NCBI RefSeq assembly: GCF_004118855.1
Contig: NZ_PDKF01000008.1
Span: 496,001 to 560,000 of the forward strand
Direction of reading: 5' to 3'
Source of the DNA: Arcobacter sp. CECT 8983
GTDB taxonomy: Bacteria > Campylobacterota > Campylobacteria > Campylobacterales > Arcobacteraceae
DNA length: 64,000 bases
How positions within the stretch are numbered: position 1 is the first letter of the stretch; each line of letters opens with the position of its first letter. Under the pieces are notes generated by a model, which was not told the DNA's origin, did not search any database, and saw nothing but the letters and a program-made list of their open reading frames with translations. A program made the translations under genes and the position numbers. This document shows, in pieces, positions 49,495-57,831 of the stretch.

Positions 49495-51039
49495 TTAATA
49501 GTTAATAGCTACTTTATACTTAGGATCATCTTCTTCATAGGTACAAAATGGACCTGCATCCTTAAGAATTTTTTTACAATCTTCACTTAAGTGTCTAATA
49601 GTAAGTTTTTTACCTTTTTTGGCATACTTTTTGGTAATATTGTCAATTGCTTCAACTCCAGAAATATCCATAACTCTTGCATCTTTAAAATCAAGAATAA
49701 TATTATCTGGGTCATGTTTTGTATCAAATAGTTCAAAGAAAGAAGTTGTAGAACCAAAAAATAAAGGTCCATCAAACTCATAAACTTTTGTATTGTCATC
49801 TTCTCTGTAAGTTCTACTTCGAACTTTTGAATGATTCCATGCAAATACAAGTGCAGAGATAATAATACCTGTAATAACAGCAATTGCTAAGTCAGCAAAA
49901 ATAGTTATAACTGTTACAGCAACTAATACAAATTTATCTGAGTTTGGCATAAATCTAATTCTATTCCCACTTTCCCACTCAAATGTTCCAATTGAAACCA
50001 TAAACATAATTCCTACTAAAACAGCAACTGGAATTAAAGCAATATAAGGACTTAATGCAACAACAAAAGAGATAAGTAAAATAGCAGCAGTGATACCTGA
50101 AAGTCTTCCCCAACCACCATTAGAGAAGTTAATAATAGATTGTCCAATCATAGCACAACCTGCCATACCACCAAAGAAACCACAAGTAATATTTCCTGCT
50201 CCTTGTGCAATACACTCTTGATTTCCACTTCCTCTTTTCCCACCCATTTCATCTAAAACTGAAAGAGTTAAAAGAGATTCAATTAATCCTACTAGTGCAA
50301 CTAAAATAGAGTATGGAAGAACCATTAAAATTGAATTCATATCAATATGTAATGTAGGGAAAGCAAAAGATGGTAAATTTCCTGAAATATCAGCTAAATC
50401 ACCAACTCTTTTTGTATCTAAGTCCATTCCAATAACAACTGCTGAAATAACTATGATAGCAACAAGTCCCGATGGAACTGCAGTTGATACTTTTGGAAAG
50501 AATTTAACAATAAACATTGTAAAAGCAACAAGTGCATACATAATCCAACTTTCACCTTCAAATAGTGGAAATTGTGCAAGTGCAATTACAATTGCAAGAC
50601 CATTTACAAAACCATACATTGCTGGTTGTGGAACAAGTCTAATTAATTTACCAAGTTTAAAAACACCAATTAAAACTTGGAAAATACCTGCAAGAATAGT
50701 AGCTAATAAAATATACTGTAGAATATATGTAGATAATTCGTCATTTGCAGTAAGCTGTGCCATTAAATCTTCAGGAATAGCTTCTTTTACTTTAACTCCT
50801 AGTCCAACTAAAACAACTGCTATTGCACCTGTTGCCCCAGAAATCATTCCTGCTTTACCACCAACTAATGCAGTAATCAGTCCCAAAATAAATGCTGTAT
50901 ATAAACCAACCAAAGGTGATACCCCAGCAATAATTGAAAATGCAATAGCCTCTGGGACTAAGGCAATAGCAACAACTATTCCTGATAAAACATCACTTTT
51001 TATTGATTTACCAATTATTGTATCTTTGATATTCAACAA
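49495..51039 (-). CDS. SulP-family anion transporter with STAS domain
   Basis: A 514-residue transporter: about 12 membrane segments (residues 15-400) and a C-terminal STAS domain (about 415-500, LFFGSTTSFFELFDTKHD and ARVMDISGVEAIDNITKK). LVPEAIAFSIIAGVSPLVGL is the SulP signature near the start. Substrates in this family include sulfate and bicarbonate. Context does not settle which; sulfate export from Sox would be a guess. A second SulP gene lies at 62219. Confidence 0.93.
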   Translation of the reverse strand: MLNIKDTIIGKSIKSDVLSGIVVAIALVPEAIAFSIIAGVSPLVGLYTAFILGLITALVGGKAGMISGATGAIAVVLVGLGVKVKEAIPEDLMAQLTANDELSTYILQYILLATILAGIFQVLIGVFKLGKLIRLVPQPAMYGFVNGLAIVIALAQFPLFEGESWIMYALVAFTMFIVKFFPKVSTAVPSGLVAIIVISAVVIGMDLDTKRVGDLADISGNLPSFAFPTLHIDMNSILMVLPYSILVALVGLIESLLTLSVLDEMGGKRGSGNQECIAQGAGNITCGFFGGMAGCAMIGQSIINFSNGGWGRLSGITAAILLISFVVALSPYIALIPVAVLVGIMFMVSIGTFEWESGNRIRFMPNSDKFVLVAVTVITIFADLAIAVITGIIISALVFAWNHSKVRSRTYREDDNTKVYEFDGPLFFGSTTSFFELFDTKHDPDNIILDFKDARVMDISGVEAIDNITKKYAKKGKKLTIRHLSEDCKKILKDAGPFCTYEEDDPKYKVAINY

Positions 51040-51145
51040 AATAAAACCCTTTCTTATTAAAATCGCGATTGTATCTAAAAGATAATTAAGAATAAGTTAA
51101 GCTAATTTATAAGCATTTTTAATACTTATTAGATATAATTTTAGT

Positions 51146-52258
51146 ATGAAAAAAGAGTTTTATAAAAGCGTTGGTTTTAAATTAGGTGTTCTTAGCTTCA
51201 TTATTTTAGCTTCATTATTTACTTCTAGTTTTATGTTTAATTCTCAAATTGACAAATTAAAAAAACAAATAGATTATATTTATTTTGGCAATTATATGCC
51301 TGTATTAAAACTTCATAGTATAGAAGAAAATTATAATGACTTAATTAAATGTATGAGAAGTTATAAAAAATGCAAAAGAGACCCATTTTTTAAATCAATA
51401 AAAAAAGACTGGGATTATTATAATAACTCTTATAAAGATATTGAAGAAAGAAAAGTTGTTAGTAAAATAGATAAGTCTGTAAATAATTCTTTAACATATA
51501 AAACTAAGATTTCTACATATAAAAATGTTATTAAAAGAATTAACTTTTTAAAAGAGTATGAAAAGAAGATTGCCTATAAAAAAAGAGTAGAGTTCTTGAA
51601 AGAGTATTCATCTATGAAAGATTATTTGTTTTATAATATGATTGCTTTGATTATAGTTTCTTTTATTTTTATTTCTTTTATTATCTATTCAATTATAAAA
51701 AAAGACAATCAATTAAAAATACTTACCAAAAAATATGCCTTAGAATCAATAACTGATTCAATGACAAAATTATATAATAGAAAGTATTTTGATAAAATAT
51801 TTGATAATATGCCATTTATTTCAAATCAAAATTCTTGGCATACTGCTTTTGTGATGCTTGATATTGACTTTTTTAAACAGTATAATGATACCTATGGGCA
51901 TGATTTAGGTGATGAAACTTTAAAAGCAGTGGCAAAAGAACTTAAAGAGTATTTTAATAAAGATTACGAATATGTATTTAGATTAGGTGGAGAAGAGTTT
52001 GGAGTTATTTTATTTGATATTGATGAAAAAACTTTAAAAGAATGCCTAAAAGATGTAAACAATAATATACAATCATTAAATATTGAGCATAAAAATAGTA
52101 AGATAGCAAATGTAGTTACCATATCTATTGGAGCTGTTATTTATAAACCATATTCATATACATCTTGTAATAAGCTTTATAAAATAGCTGATGAATGTTT
52201 ATATAAATCAAAAGAAAATGGTAGAAATCAGTTTACTATTTATAACGAAGGAGAATAA
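51146..52258 (+). CDS. Membrane-bound diguanylate cyclase (GGDEF)
   Basis: A 370-residue protein with two membrane helices (about 12-30 and 155-182) that flank a periplasmic, helical sensor domain of about 120 residues rich in lysine. The C-terminal GGDEF domain has LDIDFFKQYNDTYGHDLGD and the active site FRLGGEEF. The usual RxxD inhibitory site is not present (NKDY at that place), so feedback control may be absent. It makes cyclic di-GMP. pssA follows with no gap. Confidence 0.9.
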   Translation: MKKEFYKSVGFKLGVLSFIILASLFTSSFMFNSQIDKLKKQIDYIYFGNYMPVLKLHSIEENYNDLIKCMRSYKKCKRDPFFKSIKKDWDYYNNSYKDIEERKVVSKIDKSVNNSLTYKTKISTYKNVIKRINFLKEYEKKIAYKKRVEFLKEYSSMKDYLFYNMIALIIVSFIFISFIIYSIIKKDNQLKILTKKYALESITDSMTKLYNRKYFDKIFDNMPFISNQNSWHTAFVMLDIDFFKQYNDTYGHDLGDETLKAVAKELKEYFNKDYEYVFRLGGEEFGVILFDIDEKTLKECLKDVNNNIQSLNIEHKNSKIANVVTISIGAVIYKPYSYTSCNKLYKIADECLYKSKENGRNQFTIYNEGE

Positions 52259-52816
52259 TTGACGTTTCTATTTAATAAAAATAGTCATTTTAATTTAGCA
52301 AATTTGGCTACTTTTTTTAATATTGCTGCTGGTATGTTAGCAATTTATTATTTAACTCATAATAATTTTTTTGCAGCAGCACTTTTCGCATGGCTTGCAG
52401 GTGCATTTGATATTGTGGATGGTAAAATTGCAAGAAAATACAATTTATCTACAGAGTTTGGTATTCAATTAGACTCATTTGCAGACTTTTTATCATTTGT
52501 TATTGTTCCAACAATGTTTATTTTTTTTGCAGTAATTGATGGTAAAGAATTAATACTTTTTACTCCTTTAGTTGCATTTGCATTTATCTATTATGTAATT
52601 TCAGGTCTAAGAAGATTAATACAGTTTAATATTAATGCTCAAGAAGGTGAAGTAGAGAAGTATTTTATAGGTGTTCCAACTCCTTTAGGTGCTATATTAT
52701 TATGGGTTGTTTACCTAGTATGGTTAACTGGACTTATAAATGAAAATATTGTTTTAATTTCAATGATTATCATTGGATACCTCCTAAATTCAAAACTTAA
52801 AATCAGACATCCTTAA
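52259..52816 (+). CDS. pssA: CDP-diacylglycerol-serine O-phosphatidyltransferase PssA
   Basis: A 185-residue membrane enzyme of the CDP-alcohol phosphatidyltransferase family. The catalytic motif D-G-x2-A-R-x8-G-x3-D-x3-D reads DGKIARKYNLSTEFGIQLDS and FAD (about 59-82). Makes phosphatidylserine, precursor of phosphatidylethanolamine. It is somewhat short. The start is TTG at 52259, immediately after the GGDEF stop, with AAGGAG ahead. Its stop adjoins the ppx start. Confidence 0.88.
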   Translation: MTFLFNKNSHFNLANLATFFNIAAGMLAIYYLTHNNFFAAALFAWLAGAFDIVDGKIARKYNLSTEFGIQLDSFADFLSFVIVPTMFIFFAVIDGKELILFTPLVAFAFIYYVISGLRRLIQFNINAQEGEVEKYFIGVPTPLGAILLWVVYLVWLTGLINENIVLISMIIIGYLLNSKLKIRHP

Positions 52817-53725
52817 ATGAATCAAGTTACTGCTATTGATTTGGGCTCTAATTCTTTTAGAGTCCTTATTTATGATTGCTTAAATAATGAAGTAATTGGT
52901 GAGTATAATGAAGTTGTAGGTATGGCAGATGGTTTGAATAAAACAAACTGTATTTCACAAGAAGCACAACAAAGAGTTATCTTGGCTATTGAAGCATCAA
53001 GTAAAAAGCTTAAATATGATCCAAGTAAAGCAATTTGTGTTACAACCGCTGCAATGAGACTGGCTCAAAATTCTTCAGAGGTTTTAGAATATTTTAAAGA
53101 AAAAACAGGTGCAAATTTTAAAATAATTGATGGAAAAGAAGAAGCTAGACTTACTTTATTAGCTGTAAAGCATGCTTTAAAAAGAGAAAAAATAAACTCT
53201 TCAAAATTTATCTTACTAGATATTGGTGGTGGTTCTACGGAGATTATTGTAAATGATGATGAAGATTTTGTTTCTCATAGTTTTAATTTTGGAATTGTAA
53301 CCTTAACACAAAAGTATGATAATTATGAAGATTTATATAAACAGTTGCAATCTCGTAAAAAAGAGATAAAAAACTTTTTAGTAGAAAATAATATAGATAC
53401 TAAAGAGTATACTTTCGTTGCAACAGCAGGAACTCCAACTACTATTGCAGCTATAAAGCTTGGACAAGATTTTTTTCATTATGATAAAAATGCTGTAAAT
53501 GGTACAAAAATTAAATTAAAAGATTTAGATGAGTGTTTAGAACTTTTTAGAAACTCTTCAACTTCTACAATTACAAAGCTTGTAGGACGAGGTAGAGTAG
53601 AGTTTATTGAAGTTGGCGTTTATATTTATAAAACTATATTTGAAATTTTAGATAAAAATGAATCAATAGTTTTAGACGATGGTTTAAGAGAAGGTGTAGC
53701 TATTAACTCTTGCTTACTTAGATAA
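52817..53725 (+). CDS. Ppx/GppA-family phosphatase
   Basis: A 302-residue ASKHA-fold phosphatase. AIDLGSNSFRVLIYD (phosphate 1) and LLDIGGGSTEIIV (phosphate 2) are diagnostic, and the C-terminal VLDDGLREGVAI is conserved. These enzymes degrade polyphosphate or pppGpp; the single-domain form does not tell which. The gene end overlaps the convergent flagellin-like gene by 12 bases. Confidence 0.9.
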   Translation: MNQVTAIDLGSNSFRVLIYDCLNNEVIGEYNEVVGMADGLNKTNCISQEAQQRVILAIEASSKKLKYDPSKAICVTTAAMRLAQNSSEVLEYFKEKTGANFKIIDGKEEARLTLLAVKHALKREKINSSKFILLDIGGGSTEIIVNDDEDFVSHSFNFGIVTLTQKYDNYEDLYKQLQSRKKEIKNFLVENNIDTKEYTFVATAGTPTTIAAIKLGQDFFHYDKNAVNGTKIKLKDLDECLELFRNSSTSTITKLVGRGRVEFIEVGVYIYKTIFEILDKNESIVLDDGLREGVAINSCLLR

Positions 53726-54526
53726 TAGTCTTACGCTTTGTTCTTGCATAATATTTGCTTGTGAAGCAGCTAAATATCCCATGTTAGAAGTGATATTTGT
53801 TTTTGAAAAGTCGTTCATCTCTTTGCCAAAATTTATTTCTTGAGCATTTTTTAGATTTTGCATATTAAGTTTTGATAATTCTATTTGCGTAGAAATTGAA
53901 CCTTTTGCACTTGATTCAAGCTTTTCCCCTAAATCCTTGAATTGGTCCTTATATCCTTGAATCTCTTTTTGTGCTAGAGAAACTTGTTCTTTTGTTATAT
54001 TTAATGCATCTTCATTATTAAAATCATTTCTGCTAAATTCTTGTGCAAGTGAATTTGCTATTTGAGGAGTATTTGGTTTATCAATAGAGTGATAAGCTTC
54101 TTTTGTAGAAACTGTAACTGATAAGTTTTCTTCATAATCATCAATTGCAATTAAATTTTCCCTTTGATATCTTGTTTGAAAAGCTTCTTCTTTAAAGTTC
54201 ATAAGTTCTTTATTTAAATCATTTTTGATTTCATTTTTATTTTGAATATTTTCGTCTAAAGAGTTAAGTTTATCTTGAATATTATTTAGTATTTCTTCTT
54301 GTTTATTTAATCCATTTTCAGCTACTTTTGTAATAGCAATTCCAGTATTAAATGATTGTAAAGATTCTGAAAGTTCATCTCTTTTTTGATTGTATTCATT
54401 AATTGTAAGATGTAAAAAGTCACTACTATTATCAATAATTTTAGATGAATTATTAGTTTTATTAAGTTGATAGTCCGAAGAGCTATTTAACGAAGCAATA
54501 TTATTATTTACGTTATTAATATCCAT
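53714..54526 (-). CDS. Flagellin-like protein
   Basis: About 270 residues, no signal peptide. The C-terminal helix (ITSNMGYLAASQANIMQEQS, then VRLLSK) matches the D0 region of flagellins, and the N-terminal 80 residues (ELSESLQSFNTGIAITKVAENGLNK) match the N-terminal D1 helix. The central part (LSVTVSTKEAYHS) is short, so it is a small or atypical flagellin or a cap/junction-like relative. ATG 54526 has AAGAGG five bases ahead; TTG 54529 is possible. The major flagellins are not in this window. Confidence 0.72.
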   Translation of the reverse strand: MDINNVNNNIASLNSSSDYQLNKTNNSSKIIDNSSDFLHLTINEYNQKRDELSESLQSFNTGIAITKVAENGLNKQEEILNNIQDKLNSLDENIQNKNEIKNDLNKELMNFKEEAFQTRYQRENLIAIDDYEENLSVTVSTKEAYHSIDKPNTPQIANSLAQEFSRNDFNNEDALNITKEQVSLAQKEIQGYKDQFKDLGEKLESSAKGSISTQIELSKLNMQNLKNAQEINFGKEMNDFSKTNITSNMGYLAASQANIMQEQSVRLLSK

Positions 54527-54680
54527 CAAAACCTCTTAAAGTAGTTTTTTAATTATACATTCTAGCAAAAATATAATAAATGTAAACTAAATTTAATTTT
54601 TAATCATCTGAATAGTTATTAAACTGCGATTAATCAATACTTCTGTATAATCTTTGATTATTTTATAAAAGGAAAAGGCA

Positions 54681-56375
54681 ATGAGAATAACTGGCGCAAA
54701 AATGGTTACAGAATCATTAAAAGAGGAAGGGGTAGATGTAGTATTTGGTTACCCTGGTGGCGCTATTATGAATGTCTATGACGAAATTTATAAGCAGAGT
54801 TTTTTTCAACATATATTAACTAGACACGAGCAAGCAGCAATACATGCTGCTGAAGGTTTTGCTAAATCTACTGGTAAAGTAGGTGTTGCTATTGTAACAA
54901 GTGGACCTGGTTTTACTAATGCAGTAACTGGGTTAGCAGATGCATATATGGATTCAGTTCCAATGGTTGTTATTTCAGGACAAGTTCCAACAACAATCAT
55001 CGGAACTGATGGTTTCCAAGAAATAGATGCAGTTGGTATTAGTAGACCATGTACAAAACATAACTATCTAGTAAATGATATTAAAGATTTACCAAGAATT
55101 ATAAAAGAGGCATTTCATATAGCAGCAACAGGGAGACCTGGTCCTGTACATATTGATATTCCTAAAGATATTACAGCTGAAGTAGCTAACTTTGAATATC
55201 CTAAAGAGGTTGATATCCCAACATATAAACCTACTGTTAATTACAATAAAAGACAATTAAAAAAAGCAATGGGTGCAATTGCAAAATCTAAAAAACCACT
55301 ACTTTATGTTGGTGGTGGTGCAATTTTAGCAAATTGTGCTTATGAGATTAGAGAATTTGCAAAGATGACAAATATTCCAGTTGTTGAAACACTTATGGCA
55401 AGAGGTGTTATGGGTGATGACAATGAATTATTTATGGGAATGTTAGGTATGCATGGTGAGTTTGCAGCTAATATGGCAGCTCATGATACTGATTGCATTA
55501 TCTCTTTAGGTGCAAGATTTGATGATAGGGTTACAGGTAGACTTGATGAATTTGCAAAAAAAGCAAAAGTAATTCATGTTGATGTTGATCCAACTTCTAT
55601 TGGCAAATTAGTGGATACAAATTATCCAATTGTAGGGGATTTAAAAGTAACTGTTGAAGGTATGATTGAAGCTGCAAAAGATATGCAGTTTAACGAATAT
55701 ACTAACTGGGTTTCTTTATTAAGAGACTATAAAGAAAAAGAACCATTAAGATATCAAGATTCTGATTCAGTTATTAAACCACAGTGGGCTATTGAAAGAG
55801 TTGGACAAATTTTAGGTGAAAATGCAATTATTTCTACTGATGTTGGACAACATCAAATGTGGACTGCACAATTTTACCCATTCTCTTTCCCAAGACAATG
55901 GAATACATCAGGTGGTTTAGGAACTATGGGATTTGGACTTCCAGGAGCAATGGGTGTTGCAAGAGGTAATCCAGACAAAGTATCTATTAACTTCACTGGT
56001 GATGGTTCAATTTTAATGAATATCCAAGAATTAATGACTTGTGTTGAATATAATTTACCAGTTATTAATATTATTCTAAATAATAACTATCTTGGAATGG
56101 TAAGACAATGGCAAACACTATTCTATGAAAATAGATTATCTGAAACAGATTTAAGTGCACAGCCTGACTTTAAAAAACTTGTAGAAGCATTTGGTGGAGT
56201 AGGATATAGAGTTTCTACAAAAAAAGAGTTTGAAGAAGCTTTAAAAGATGCAGTAGAAAAGAAAAAACCTGCAATGATTGATGTTATTGTAGCAAGAGAT
56301 GAGATTGTATTACCAATGGTTCCAAATGGACATGCACTAAATGAAATGACTTTATTAGGAGATAGCAATGAATAA
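54681..56375 (+). CDS. ilvB: Acetolactate synthase, large subunit
   Basis: A 564-residue thiamine-diphosphate enzyme. FGYPGGAIMNVYD and ILTRHEQAAIHAAEGFAKST (with the catalytic Glu) start the Pyr domain; the cofactor motif is TGDGSILMNIQELMTCVEYN with IILNN. It condenses two pyruvates, or pyruvate with 2-oxobutyrate, in branched-chain amino acid synthesis. It needs the small subunit IlvN, which begins 8 bases before its stop. Preceded by a 150-base leader. Confidence 0.96.
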   Translation: MRITGAKMVTESLKEEGVDVVFGYPGGAIMNVYDEIYKQSFFQHILTRHEQAAIHAAEGFAKSTGKVGVAIVTSGPGFTNAVTGLADAYMDSVPMVVISGQVPTTIIGTDGFQEIDAVGISRPCTKHNYLVNDIKDLPRIIKEAFHIAATGRPGPVHIDIPKDITAEVANFEYPKEVDIPTYKPTVNYNKRQLKKAMGAIAKSKKPLLYVGGGAILANCAYEIREFAKMTNIPVVETLMARGVMGDDNELFMGMLGMHGEFAANMAAHDTDCIISLGARFDDRVTGRLDEFAKKAKVIHVDVDPTSIGKLVDTNYPIVGDLKVTVEGMIEAAKDMQFNEYTNWVSLLRDYKEKEPLRYQDSDSVIKPQWAIERVGQILGENAIISTDVGQHQMWTAQFYPFSFPRQWNTSGGLGTMGFGLPGAMGVARGNPDKVSINFTGDGSILMNIQELMTCVEYNLPVINIILNNNYLGMVRQWQTLFYENRLSETDLSAQPDFKKLVEAFGGVGYRVSTKKEFEEALKDAVEKKKPAMIDVIVARDEIVLPMVPNGHALNEMTLLGDSNE

Positions 56376-56865
56376 TTTTAATCACTATTATGATTCAGAA
56401 ACAACAAGACAGGTTATCTCAGTAATTGTCATTAATGAACATAACGTTTTATCTAGAATTGTAGGACTTTTTTCTGCAAGAGGTTATAATATTGATTCTT
56501 TAACTGTAGCACCAATGACTGGTTCAAAGTATTCTAGAATGACTATTGTTACAACTGGAAGTAAAAGAGTTATTGATCAAATTGTTAAACAATTAAATAA
56601 ATTAATTCCTGTTTTAAAAGTAAATGAACACCAAAATGTTATTGAAAAAGAGACAGTATTAATTAAAATACCAATTGAACAACCTCTTAGTGATATTGAG
56701 GTGATTGCAAGAGCATACAACGGTCACATCCAAAATGTTACACATGATGCAATAGTTATTTCTGCAACGGATGCACCAAGTAGAATTGCAAATTTTACAA
56801 ATATTATGAATAAATACAAACCACTAGAAGTAGTAAAAAGTGGTGTTGTAGCAATGGAAAGATAG
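56368..56865 (+). CDS. ilvN: Acetolactate synthase, small (regulatory) subunit
   Basis: A 165-residue protein with an ACT domain (residues about 17-90: NEHNVLSRIVGLFSARGYNI, then DSLTVAPM) and the C-terminal half typical of IlvN/IlvH. The ACT domain binds valine for feedback inhibition. Overlaps ilvB by 8 bases. Confidence 0.95.
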   Translation: MNNFNHYYDSETTRQVISVIVINEHNVLSRIVGLFSARGYNIDSLTVAPMTGSKYSRMTIVTTGSKRVIDQIVKQLNKLIPVLKVNEHQNVIEKETVLIKIPIEQPLSDIEVIARAYNGHIQNVTHDAIVISATDAPSRIANFTNIMNKYKPLEVVKSGVVAMER

Positions 56866-56873
56866 GAAAAGCT

Positions 56874-57821
56874 TTGATTTTATCTGATATATTAGAAAAA
56901 GTAGATATTTATTTAGATTCTAAATTAGAGGTTTCTGGTTTAAATACACTTTTAGATGCAAGTGAAAATGAAATCTCTTTTTTAGAGAATAAAAAGTACG
57001 TTAAAGATTTATCAAAAACTAAAGCAGGAGCTGTTTTAGTAAAAGAAGAGTTTAAAAAAGATGTTCCAGAAAATACAGTCGCAATTGTTTGTGAAGAGCC
57101 TTATTTAACTTTAGCAAGATTAAGTAAGTTCTTTGCTCCTAAGTTAGTAGAAACTGAAGGAAATGATTGTATTGTAGGTGAAAATACAAATATTATGCCT
57201 AATGTATATCTTGGAAAAGACTCAAAGATTGGTAAAAATAGTACAATTATGTCTGGAAGTTTTATTGGAGATAATGTATCTATTGGAGATAATACTATTA
57301 TTTATCCTAATGTATCAGTTTATAGAGATTGTACTATTGGAGATGATTGTATAATTCATGCTGGAACAGTTATTGGAAGTGATGGTTTTGGTTTTGCTCA
57401 TACAAAAATGGGAAAATATATCAAAATATATCAAAATGGTAATGTAACAATAGGAAATGATGTTGAAATTGGAGCAAACTGTTCTATAGATAGAGCTACT
57501 TTTAATTCAACAATTATTGGAAATGGTGTTAGACTTGATAATTTAGTTCATATTGCACATAACTGTGTTTTAAAAGATGGTTGTATTTTAACAGGACAAG
57601 TAGGACTTTCAGGTTCAACTATTTTAAACGAGTTTGTTATAATGGGTGGGCAAAGTGCAACAGCAGGCCACCTTGAAATAGCACCTTTTACTACTATTGC
57701 AGCACGTGGTGGAGTAACTAAGTCTATTACTGAACCAAAGAAACAGTGGGCAGGCTTTCCATTATTTGAACATAGACAATGGCTAAAATTACAAAGTAGA
57801 ATTGCAAAATTATTAAAATAA
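56874..57821 (+). CDS. lpxD: UDP-3-O-acylglucosamine N-acyltransferase LpxD
   Basis: A 315-residue left-handed beta-helix acyltransferase. The N-terminal domain binds UDP; hexapeptide repeats run from about 105 to 260 (IGKNSTIMSGSFIGDNVSIG and on). The catalytic His is in LVHIAHNC. GSDGFGFAHTKMGKYIKIYQ is an LpxD signature. Third step of lipid A synthesis. Starts with TTG at 56874, with AGGAAA ahead, 8 bases after ilvN. Confidence 0.94.
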   Translation: MILSDILEKVDIYLDSKLEVSGLNTLLDASENEISFLENKKYVKDLSKTKAGAVLVKEEFKKDVPENTVAIVCEEPYLTLARLSKFFAPKLVETEGNDCIVGENTNIMPNVYLGKDSKIGKNSTIMSGSFIGDNVSIGDNTIIYPNVSVYRDCTIGDDCIIHAGTVIGSDGFGFAHTKMGKYIKIYQNGNVTIGNDVEIGANCSIDRATFNSTIIGNGVRLDNLVHIAHNCVLKDGCILTGQVGLSGSTILNEFVIMGGQSATAGHLEIAPFTTIAARGGVTKSITEPKKQWAGFPLFEHRQWLKLQSRIAKLLK

Positions 57822-57831
57822 AGGCTTTAAA

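Noticed and set aside
50453-51085. A 210-residue open frame on the plus strand opposite the SulP gene
   Set aside because: It is fully antisense to a conserved transporter, has low-complexity S/T/I/K content and no ribosome binding site; it is a shadow frame.
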